Shown here in pieces: positions 12,447-22,577 of a stretch of 64,000 nt of DNA (its first letter is position 1; each line of letters opens with the position of its first letter). A program made the position numbers and the translations under genes. Origin of the DNA: Phaseolus vulgaris (Eukaryota > Streptophyta > Magnoliopsida > Fabales > Fabaceae); the NCBI RefSeq assembly GCF_000499845.2, contig NC_023758.2:15864927-15928926 (forward strand), read 5' to 3'. The notes beneath the pieces are model-generated. The model had not been told where the DNA came from. It saw only the letters and a list, made by a program, of their open reading frames with translations, and searched no databases.

Positions 12447-13900
12447 AACCCAAGGAAGATTCAGTTTTGGGAGTCTGTTGTGGATAAAATTAATACCAAA
12501 CTTAGCACATGGAAAGGGAGATTTTTGTCTATGGCAGGCAGGTGTTGCTTACTCAAATCAGTCTTTACATCCATTCCTCTTTTCTATTTGTCTTTCTTTA
12601 AAGCCCCGATCTCGATTTGTAACAAAATTACAAGTATACAAAGGAGATTCCTATGGGCTTGGGGCAAAGATAACAGGTTTATACCCTGGGTAAGTTGGGA
12701 GAATATTTGTAAACCTTTGGAAGAAGGTGGGTTAGGAATCAAAGATATCAGGAAATTTAACTATGCTCTAATGGCGAAATGGAAATGGAGGTTGATGAGC
12801 GACGAGAAAGGGAAGTGGAAAGATATTATGGAGTCTAAATATTTAGTGGAATCTGGTATTAACCACGTATGTTTGAATAGCCATTCTTGGTGGTGGAGAG
12901 ACTTAGATAGAGTATGCAGGGAGGGTGAGGGCGCAGGTTGGTTTAAAAAAGCTATAGCATGGAAAGTCAGATCTGGGGACCTAGTCAGATTTTGGGAGGA
13001 TTCCTAGATTGAAAACAATAATCTTAAGAGTTTATACCCTATATTATATTCTTTGTCTCTAAATCAAGGGATGAAGGTGGGTGAGACTGGTGTTTGGGAT
13101 GATTATGGGTGGCATTGACTCTTAAAATGGAGGAGGGAGAGGTTCCAATGGGAGTCGGTTTTGGAGGAAGAGTTATCAACAATCTTGTCTATGAGTGTTT
13201 TGTACAAGGACTCCAAGGATTATATTGCATGGAGAGGGGATTCCAAGGGGTTTTTTTTTGTGAAATCAGTATATACCCTTTTGGTCAACCAAGGCATCGT
13301 ATCAAGTAATGGTGTATTTAGTCTTCTATGGAAGACCAAAGCTTTTCCAAAAGTTCTATTCACTGCCTGGAGAATTCTTTTAGACAGAATTCCTTCCAAC
13401 TAGGCAAAACCTTGTGACACGAGGAGTTGTAGTGAACTCCTCTTTATGTGCCTTTTGTAACTAGTCAGAGGAATCCGTCCAACACCTGTTCTTGGATTGT
13501 GCTTATGCATACCGGGTTTGGATTCTTTGCTTCATATGGATAGGCATTGTGGGAGCCCAAAATAAGAATATTTGTAGTCACTTTGTGAACTTTCATCTAG
13601 TTCATTTATCCGAGAAAAAAAATTAGGTGTGGAAGGTTGAATGAGTGGCGATCGTACGTTGTTTTTGGGAGCACAGGAATATGGTGATTTTTGTACAAGG
13701 GTTCCTGATTCTAAGGAAATATTCCAAGTTGCTCAACTTCTTTCATGGTTGCAATTGAAACACAGGAGGAAGGCTCTTTTTCATACTCTTCCTCCGATTG
13801 ACATGTCAATCCTAATCAGGGCCTCCTCTGTATTCATTGAGTAAGACGGTAAGTTCCGGCAAAATACAGTGAGGGGGGAGAAGTCTAAGACCTTTTAAAG
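12447..13900 (+). pseudogene. LINE ORF2 fragment: RT thumb/connection and zf-RVT domain
   Basis: A long open segment (to about 13005) reads NPRKIQFWESVVDKINTKL, then GRFLSMAGRCCLLKSVFTS, then IPLFYLSFFKAP, WVSWENICKPLEEGGLGIKD and FNYALMAKWKWRLMSDEKG. A stop (FWEDS then TAG) is followed by VLYKDSKDYIAWRGDSKG and WRILLDRIPSN. Then comes the zf-RVT block CAFCN*SEESVQHLFLDC (about 13448-13505), with the expected Cys/His spacing but a TAG inside. The end WEHRNMVIF...LLSWLQLKHRRKAL is reached after more frame changes. This is the standard C terminus of plant L1-type ORF2. Confidence 0.8.
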
Positions 13901-14982
13901 TCTGTTTTGTTGGTCTGTTCTGGTCTATAAGTGAACAGTTCTGTCATGGAGTATGCAGGGGTGAAGGCATATGTGAAGGCATGGTTGTTTATATACAGAG
14001 GTCAGTATAGCCGGGAGAGGCATTGGTCTGTGGCTGGGCTGAAGCAGATTCCTTTTGGCCATGTTCGATTATAGTTAACCGAAGAAGCGGTAAAGGAAAA
14101 ATTGATTCATGCAGGTATATGGTGAATCAAAAGCCCTTTTCACCTCTAAACATGATTATCTTGGGTGTTTATGAAGGAATCCCGATAGAGCTAATGTATG
14201 TCGTGGCAGCATCTGTCAACACAATCTCTAGCTGGTATTTATATAGGTACAGTAAGCTGGTGGAGGCGCTGCTAACATAGTTCGAACTAAGGCAACACTG
14301 ATGTCATACATAGTCTTATGGTGCAACCTGGTGTGATATTTTGATGTTGCTCAGGGGTGTATTGTTGCACTCTGTTTTGCCTCTCTATTATGCAGGTTTT
14401 ATGTTATACAGGAAGCAAAAGAAGGGTGATGTGAGTAAAGGTAGCAAAATGGACATGGAAGTGGTTTGATAGCAGGGTCTGAATTCTTTGATAATTCAAT
14501 TGTTGTTTAAGTTAAGTTGGTCCCGAATATAACCTATGGGGAGGGTGGGAGTTATTTATACATTTTGCTGGTAATTGGCTATTTGTTTTAGTACCCATAA
14601 ATTGGACATTTTGATGCTTCAAAATGAAGAAAAAGGAACCATATCAGTCAACTTCAGCTGTATAGTAGAATTGTCGTTGGGGAACAACTTATGGTTGTTG
14701 ATTAGGTTCTAATGGTTGGCTCGAGAAACCTAGCAAAAGCTATACCAATGACCTGGTCAGAAGGATATGTGTGGACAATAGAGATGGCTAACTTGCTGGA
14801 ATTTTCAGTACAAAATCATCTTGTAACTAGTTTAAGTTTGGTGTATTAGGTGGTGGGTCATTTATTTTGCTTTGATTATTAAATACATAAACTAATAAAC
14901 TAAGAGTATGTTTTGTATAAGGATTGAGACATCCTTAAGTGTTTTATTTTAATTTTATTAATTTATTGTCGATAAAAAAAAA
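13901..14982 (+). other. LINE 3' untranslated tail
   Basis: Non-coding sequence continues from the LINE ORF2 end to GTCGATAAAAAAAAA at about 14969-14982, a usual plant LINE 3' end. The 85-codon ORF at 14023-14280 has no recognisable domain and is treated as chance. Confidence 0.6.
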
Positions 14983-15393
14983 TTTCATATGTCTCATAAT
15001 TTCATATATTTAAGAGTAAACTTACACGTGCATGGCTATTTATAACCAATCAGTCCAGAATTTCTCTTCTAAATGCTTAATTAATGAAATGTAAATGTGG
15101 CTTCCAACCGGTTTTAAAAATTATGTGTACTAGTGATAAGATGCTACATGTAAAATTTTCAATTAAATATTTTGTCTTATATGAATTACATATGTTGAAG
15201 TATATCCATATAAAATGATTTAAAATTATGTTATGCATAACTTATTTCTTCTAATATATTATTTCTTTCACGGATTAACTTAAATTAATAGATTAATAAA
15301 AATATCCAGTTAGATATGAAAATTTGAGCTCTTATCAATAAATTTTATCAATAAATATCATTGTAAATTATAGTCATAATATATTAAATATAT
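14983..15393. other. Intergenic, AT-rich
   Basis: I see no gene or recognised repeat in this stretch between the LINE end and the MITE. Confidence 0.6.
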
Positions 15394-15716
15394 TCTTACA
15401 AGAAAACCATGAAATAGAAACTAATTTTTAAATACCAAAATAATTAGTTGTAATAGTAACTAAATTAGAAACCATTTTAGAAACTAAAATAAATTTGGTT
15501 TCTAAATTAGTTTCTACTATTGTTAAATAATTTTTAAATTGATATCTAAATAGCAACCAAGATTTTTGCTAATTGGTAGAAAAACCTTGATTGTTAATTA
15601 AATACCAATTTAGAAACTATTTAACAATAATATAAACTAATTTAGAAACCAATTTTTTTAATTTTTAAAATGGTCTCTAATTTAATTACTATTGCAACTA
15701 ATTATTTCTTGTAGTG
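15394..15716. mobile_element. CACTA-like foldback MITE
   Basis: The left end TTACAAGAAAA and right end TTTCTTGTAGTG form a terminal inverted repeat of the CACTACAAGAAA type. Inside, the two arms are near-complementary over most of their length: AATTAGTTGTAATAGTAACT on the left matches the complement of AATTACTATTGCAACTAATT on the right, and GGTTTCTAAATTAGTTT recurs inverted. About 320 bp, no ORF. The family relation to CACTA rests on the terminus alone; the target duplication is not clear. Confidence 0.6.
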
Positions 15717-16389
15717 TATATAGATATATAAATATATAATTAGTATATTTGAAAATAAGTGTATATATTTTTTTTTGATAATGTTAGAAAACAAATATAT
15801 CTATTTAAATTTTACATAAATAATAAAATTAAATAATGTTATATATATATATATATGAAACTTTTTATTAAATTCTTTTTTCTTGACCCCCTTGAAGCGA
15901 GATTTGTAGCTCCGTCACTGCGTCTAATTGCGTATGTAGAAAAAAAAAAGGAAAGAAGATATCAAATACTGAAATGAAAAGTAAAACAACCATAAGAATC
16001 AAAAGAATCCTCAAGGGTTAACCTTCTTATGTAGAATAAACTTTAAAGAGAAAATAAATGTACAAACTAAAATGTTAGAAAACATTTTCCTTTTCTCCTA
16101 AAAGAATATCCCAATTACAATTTTTAATTAGCCTTCCTCAGAACAACACGAAGGAGAAGATAATTGTGATGCAAAGTAACAATATGTAGGACTTTGATAG
16201 CATCATCTCATAAATAATAATTTTAAAAAAATGAATCTTAAATGTTGGAGAAAGCTCAAATTTCTTCAATTTTGCTTCTTTTCTTCCCTTTTTTTATTTC
16301 CCATGTTAATTAAATAGATTTGGCACCCCAGTCTTTGAAACTATTCACCAAGCTTCTTCTTTTTTTCATTACTTTTTCTCCCTCATCCA
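15717..16389. other. Intergenic and 3' flank of the EDR2-like gene
   Basis: Contains a short (TA)n run near 15840-15857. The last hundred or so bases should include the 3' UTR of the minus-strand gene that ends at 16390. No other feature seen. Confidence 0.5.
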
Positions 16390-19300
16390 TCAACTTGAGT
16401 TATCCTCAAGAGTCACAAGAGTAGGAATTTGGCCATGGTTAACAAAATCAATTTTGTTCAATCGTAAGCAGCACAACACCTCCTCTGGAAGTTCCTCTTG
16501 CTTTTGTGCCTGCAAAACCATAACAAATGAGTATCAAATAGTATATTTAATTAAACTAAAGTATGTTTTTATTCCATATAAACCTAACCAAAATAAAAAC
16601 TCTCTCATTTTTCATAGATTAAAAGTATAATTAAGCCTTTTAACTAATAGAAAAATAAGTGTTAGGATTTTGTTGTAAGCACTTTGTTTGTCTAATAGAG
16701 ATAGTAGCAGGATATAGCAAGACCAGAATATACCTGGATAGTTAGGCCAACATCAAGTATTCCAAGCTTTACACGGTCTCGCAGTGAATCAAGTCCTTTC
16801 CTTGATATGTAGCTAAAGCGATGTATATCCAGATCTATCTCAAAGTAGTTAGGTCCCTGTAATTAAAATACATGAATAATGTGTACAGATAAGGGGAGCA
16901 GAAGAATCATTCTACATGCTAAAGTGAGCTTTATGCCTTAATGCAAAATCAAAGGAACTTCAGAAGGATCTTTGCTACTAAGAAAATAGTGTTTTCTTCA
17001 AACAACTTCTTATTGATCATTCCACCTCAAAATCCTAAGGTTTTATTGCATTAGGCCAGACATTTTAACTAACAGCAAAAATAAAAATGTACTTACCAAA
17101 TTAACTCAATTCTGATGTCATATGTAATATATTGCTATTTCATAGGCTCCTTCTTAAGTTGAGAACTAGACATATTTTAAGCCAAGGAAGATCTGAGTAT
17201 ATATACCTTATGGAATTCATGCTGAGGACGTGACAACACAGGCTTGCCATTGTAAGCATTTATAAGCTTTTTCTCTGCAGAATACAGGTTAAGGTCCTCA
17301 GGATTCACAACCCCGGCCAAAATTTTTAGTCTCTCCCTATAGGGAACCGTGCTTTCCTTTGTATACCCTTTCACCTTTTCCATCTCATCATCCATTAATC
17401 TCTGTCAAACCAATACTGTTGTTTAGCTAGAAAAAAAAGAAATGCTCAATCTACAGCAAGATCATATTGGATTTCACTTGTTTTCCCTTAAGTTTGGAAG
17501 ACTATAATTGACAATATATAGCAAACTTGAGAAGGAAACTACTAGAAAGCTTATGAGCATGTCATACTAAGAACCTACTTCAAAAGGGTACCTCAATTTG
17601 TAACACATATATCCATGCACATTTTAAGGTGAAGTAAACCAAAAAAGATTACTCTGGTTAACAGGATTAGGATGAAGGTCCTTCTCAAAGAGGATATATG
17701 TTTTACCAATAGTTATGAGGGTAGCCTAGGCAAGCATGTTCTAAGCAGCCATTTTGGTTTTAAACTAACTTGTCAAGTTTCTAAATTACAGAAACCACTT
17801 GTATTTACTGCTAAGTCAAGTTTTAAAACCTGGCCTCCTATTTGGGTTGGCAATTGCATTCGCCTTGAACAAAACACAGTGGAACTAGTGATGTCATAAA
17901 GTAACAATACTGTAACCTGGCAGAACTAGAAGTTTAATCAGGTAGCTAGCTACTAATGAAAATAAATACCTTAATCATGCCCTGGAAATTTTTTGAGATC
18001 TCATTCTCAAAATTCTCGGACAATTTAAAATACAGCACAAGACTCAAGCCTTCCCCATCGGCATCACCAAGGAACACGCTAGCAGCATATGTTGGCAACT
18101 AAGGCAAAAGAAACATAATTATGTAAGTAAGCATTCTTTAACGTTGTATAAGTAGAAAACTAACAGCTATAGACCACATCAAAAGTGAAGAATATTTGTG
18201 ACTTGTGAGTGTAAAAGGAGCAAACCTGTATATTAACAATGAGGAGGGAAGGTAATTTCTCATTTTCTTTGACAGATGGAAGTTCAAGATACCTAGCAAT
18301 GTGATTTATCTTCTTCGGACAGGAAAATAAATCAACACCTATTGGTATATAAGGACAGGTGTCAGGAGCAGGGCACTTTTGCTTGTCTCTGCATAAATTA
18401 TTTCACATATAATATCAATCGTTTAGAAGAAACAAAGAAGAAAACCAATGGACTATAACTGATGGATGAATATGAGCATAAAATGACAGAATATTGACAA
18501 ACACAATCTCACGTGCCTGAAAAAGTTTTCACCACGAAGCTTGAACACTGATGGTGCAATCACAGACCATGTACAAGGTGATGGCTTTTCTTGAGTTGAA
18601 CCTGGAATTTGAAGCCCTGCCCTGGGACGATAAATAAATTTCTCTGATGAACCTGCCCATCCAATCATTATAGTATCGTCATAATTCTGAGAAGAATGAA
18701 TGCATTTATTAATATAAGAAAAGTAGCAATGTAGCTGTAACAAATAGTGCCACACACAAAAGATTATCAACTGATATGTAATAAGTACAGATTACATTCT
18801 CATTGTTGGACAAGGAAAGCCTCCAAGATGTTCATAATTTAACATTGAGAGATTTTTAAAGATAAAGTCTGTATGAAAAGCAAACAGCCCAGTCATTGAA
18901 TAAAACAATGGAAAATACTACATATTATGCACTTACAGGATTCGGTCATCTTGTCATATCCATCAATTGATGACCTTTTTACAGAAAGCATGATAACTGT
19001 TGATTGTTTTGAGTTGGTTTCTTGAGTTTTCTCCCCATTCTTACAGTTAGCTCCATCTATTTTGAGGTAGCAAGATGCGGTTTCATACTGAAGTAACTGA
19101 GTATTTGGGCCATTTGTCAAAGCATTGCTGGTAAAGGGAAAACAATCTGTCACCATAAAAGAAAAACACATAAGTTCCATTAAGATAACAAGAACCGATT
19201 CTGAAATGGACACTAGGAACTGCAAGCAATAAAGGCATCACCTCCATGCACACTGCTGAAGTCATCATCTGAATCAGATTCTATAATGCTGACTGAATCA

Positions 19301-19992
19301 AACCATGCTTCTTCTTGATATTTTCCTGCATAATATATGTATATATTCGTCAAGCATGTTTAGCATAGGGAGAAATGTCAACTCCATGAAATTCATCAAG
19401 CTAAATACCATAAGAAACATCATCAAAGACCACGACACCAAGCCTTATCTCAGTTATGGTTAGCTACATTGATCACACAGCGCCGTTTGACTCAATTAAA
19501 GACTACAGTTTTAGCAATGTCTAATCAACCAAACAATCATAAACCATCAAAGGCACAAACATTAAAATCATAAATAACCAAAGCGCCAAATGAGTACCTG
19601 ATATAATTAAATCGCTGCAAGTTCTCTTTAAGGAATTCATTAATTAACAAAAAAATTCTTAATAGTTTTGCATTGCAGAAAGGAGGAGGGGGAGAAAAGA
19701 AAACATGTATACCATTTGCATCAATTTGACTATGGTATTGAAGCTGTGTGAGATGAAACTTCATGTTTGAAACCTCTGATCTTCTGCAGGGGGCTGAAGC
19801 ACCATTCTCAAAGTCCAGGTGAACAAAGTCACTGAGATTGAAATCTCCCACAAGGCTTCCAGCATTGCTTACCCTTTTCAAAGGCATCTCAGGAAGTGCT
19901 GTGGGAATATTTCCTCTGCGTTTGCCAGACTTGTGTTTTCTTCTTTTGTGACCACTGCCTTTTCTATTTGGATTTGAGGCACAGCTCCCCAT
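16390..19992 (-). CDS. EDR2-like C-terminal (EDR2_C / DUF1336) domain protein, 9 exons, 479 aa
   Basis: Inferred exons, high to low coordinate: 19992-19713, 19325-19242, 19146-18937, 18652-18517, 18388-18226, 18098-17970, 17401-17207, 16856-16734, 16509-16390. They sum to 1440 nt with consistent phases and a TGA end. The N terminus [12 protein letters not shown] (Gly2, Cys4, Ser6) fits N-myristoylation plus palmitoylation, followed by a Lys/Arg-rich stretch and a linker with [10 protein letters not shown] and [16 protein letters not shown]2_C covers about residues 214-442: [95 protein letters not shown]. Members of this family lacking START and PH domains are short plant proteins whose biochemical role is not well defined; EDR2 itself negatively regulates disease-associated cell death and binds phosphoinositide. 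Function here is inference. All splice sites are GT-AG except intron 4 (GC-AG). No disabling mutation seen. Confidence 0.9.
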
Positions 19993-21136
19993 TGTGGTGG
20001 AAGCGATCTTCTTCACTAATCCAGCCAACATTTTGACTTTCTTATATTTCACCACAAAAAGGATTAGGAAGTGTGTCTATGATTAATCCCCCTGGGAAAA
20101 ATTAGAACCTAGCAGCCACACAAACAATCAAATTATAGTTTTAGATTAGCATCAAAACATGGAAGAAAAATACATAAAAAAGAAAAGGCAGAGTAATGGT
20201 TAATCAATATATGAACTAGGATTTGAAAGCCAACTCAGTTTAATAGAATTGGCTTTTCCTAATAATCAATTAAATCTAGCAACAGCCTGCACACACACAT
20301 ATACGTGAGTGTATATATATATATATATACACCTCAAGTTAATTTGTTTTAGAAACAGCACTCTAGACAATGATACACCTACGATTGATTATAACATGGA
20401 CTCCATCAAAGTGTTACATACTGTGCCTACCATACACCACCTCATTCTGAAGAAAAATACCTGAACACAAGAATATAAATATATACCATTTGTAAAAAAA
20501 TAAAAGAAAGAAGAAAGATTCACACAATGATTTGGCTCGCAAGAGTTGACAAAAACAAGATGTATCAAAGGATAATTACGTTGACCTGGACTCATGGTAC
20601 GTGTTCACATGAACACAAACCTCCAACAAGTACGTATGTTGAAGGGATAACCGACGGACACAACACAACAACACATCAGGGACACCACACGTGAAAACAA
20701 AAGCACACATGAGGGAAAAGAAGGCATTTATATGTATGAATACATAAACAGCACATGCATGCACAAAGAATGAAAAGGTGGTTGTATGAATGAAGAAAAT
20801 GATAAAAGGGCAGTTGCTAAAAGGATTGATGATAACAAAAGAATAGAATTGAATCACCTGATGAGGGGTACTCTGCATGAATGGAGGATCCGTCGTTCCC
20901 AGAAAGGAACTAGGATTCCTCTCTTTACGTGTTGGTTGTGATTTCCTTTGTCCTTTAACTGGTTTGAGATGAGAGAAAAAAAGAGACAAGGAAAGAGAAG
21001 AAAGAGGTTGTTCCAACCAAAATAAAGAGAGAGACTCCGAAAGCACGAAAGATTTTGACAAGTACCCAACACAACACAAACCTCCGATCTAGTCGGATCC
21101 TACTTCGTTGTCAAAGTCTTCTTCATTCTCACAAAC
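19993..21136 (-). other. 5' leader of the EDR2-like gene, probably with an intron
   Basis: A pyrimidine-rich transcript leader (TTTCTTCTCTTTCC-type on the minus strand near 20990) lies below a TATA box. A donor CAG/GTGATT at 20858/20857 and an acceptor TTTTTCCCAG at 20092 would remove about 766 bases of leader. An acceptor-like TTTTTCTTCAG near 20451 may mark an extra leader exon. In-frame ATGs at 20055 and 20031 precede the chosen start. ORFs around 20576-21079 lie in this leader and have no family features. Confidence 0.5.
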
Positions 21137-21137
21137 T

Positions 21138-21145
21138 ATAAATAC
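21138..21145 (-). promoter_or_regulatory. TATA box of the EDR2-like gene
   Basis: TATTTATA on the minus strand, about 30-50 bases above the pyrimidine-rich leader. Position relative to the leader is right, but the transcription start is not known. Confidence 0.45.
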
Positions 21146-22366
21146 CTTTTTTCTTATCATGGATAGTAACCAGTTTCAAATGATGCATGCTAAGGGTAAA
21201 AATAGGTATTCAAACATCTTATTAAATATTAACCCACCTCTTCTCAAACACTCGTCTTTTTAAGATTAATAATTTTAAACTGTCTTTTCTATACAACTGT
21301 TAAGAGGTCTTTTAACCAATAAAAATTGTCATTTATGGTACTTTTGTTAACATGCTTTATAGTTGATTCATAATATGATTTTTTTTACATTACTATATAT
21401 AAATGCTTTTCTATATTTCTTAATACACCAAAAACTTATTTAATTCTTAATACAATTGAAATATAAACCAATGTAATAAATAAAATTTATGGCTTTAATT
21501 AAAAGCAAATATTTAGGTACTCGAATGTAAAAATAAAATTATATATTGTACTACCGAATACCGAAAAGTCTAGATGTTTAGTACTCATTCGACATCTCGA
21601 CACATCATAATCCTACCATTCCAACAATATAACTGTGTAATTATTTGCATCAAATCATATTAAACACCTCAAATTATGATTAGAAATTGATTGGATCGGG
21701 AGCTTAACTTAATTAGCTGTACAACTAAAAGTTCAAAATTATTATTATAAATAGATAACATTTCAGAACACAAAATAGAAAAATTTAATATAGAACTAAC
21801 ACATTTTCTTAGATTTAAATTAACTTGAATGTTGGAGTAAAATTACAAATATCTTGTTATGGAGAAGATCAAATACATTTAGATTTAAAAAGAACACAAA
21901 ATACACGCCACCTTTGCCTTATACATAATATAATTAATTATTCACTTATCAACCCATTTTAATATGTTTTATTTCAAAAGAATATATCTTAATATTTTAT
22001 AAGATTGTTACATTTATCATAATAATAAATCTATTAATATTTTATTTTAATTTTGAGACTAAAAAACTATATAAATTATTACTTTGAATTCTTATTTATT
22101 TAAATATTAAAAAGTTTTTTTATAGGACAACTTTCATTATGAGAACTTCAAAAAGTCCACAACTTGACAAGAAGGATTTACTTAGGATAACAAAGTGGTA
22201 GAGGGTATGTTTTCCAGATAAAAAAATTATATTTATCTTCATGTTTATTCTCTTTTAATGTGAAATTTATGTTTTGTAACAAAAATTCATAGATAAATCA
22301 ACATTATTTAGGATTTTTTATGGAAAAAAAAATTATAGATAAAGTAGGCGTAGGTAATTTACTTGC
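21146..22366. other. Intergenic, AT-rich
   Basis: Upstream of the EDR2-like promoter. No gene, repeat array or element end recognised. Confidence 0.6.
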
Positions 22367-22577
22367 AGATGTTGAGTCTGTGGGTAACAACAGTCTGTAA
22401 GTAATATCTACCAATAATAGTCCATAGGTAATACTCACTAACAACAATCTATATGTAATAGTCAACAACTCCAGTCTGTAGATAATATCCACCAACTCCA
22501 GTTTGTAGCTAATATCTACCAATTTCAGCTCGTAAGTAATATCTACCAATTCCAGTTTGTAGGTAAAATCTATATAC
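22367..22577. repeat. 27-bp minisatellite, about seven copies
   Basis: Units beginning TCTGTA.GTAATATCTACCA start at 22394, 22421, 22448, 22475, 22502, 22529 and 22556, exactly 27 bp apart, with substitutions. 27 is a multiple of three, so the array is open in one minus-strand frame and produces a repetitive 94-codon ORF (22304-22588) with LELVDITY-like repeats. That ORF is a by-product of the repeat. Confidence 0.85.

Larger units (their letters stand above)
2226..14982 (+). mobile_element. LINE (L1-type non-LTR retrotransposon), 5'-truncated and interrupted by four insertions
   Basis: Five segments (2226-2367, 3466-4306, 5150-5533, 7345-7695, 12447 to about 13900) read in order as one plant L1-type ORF2: end of the endonuclease, linker, reverse transcriptase, and C-terminal Cys-rich zf-RVT domain. 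A non-coding tail follows, ending in GATAAAAAAAAA near 14982. Removing the inserts rejoins adjacent codons, so all four insertions postdate the LINE. The start lies inside the endonuclease domain, so the copy was probably truncated at insertion. No convincing target-site duplication of the LINE itself was found. Stop codons and frameshifts in every segment make it inactive. Confidence 0.85.

Noticed and set aside
18893..19225. Intron-retaining 110-codon minus-strand ORF as a separate gene
   Set aside because: It contains exon 3 of the EDR2-like gene read into its flanking introns; the spliced model explains it.
20576..21079. 167-codon minus-strand ORF upstream of the EDR2-like gene
   Set aside because: Low-complexity hydrophobic translation of the leader and leader intron; no family features.
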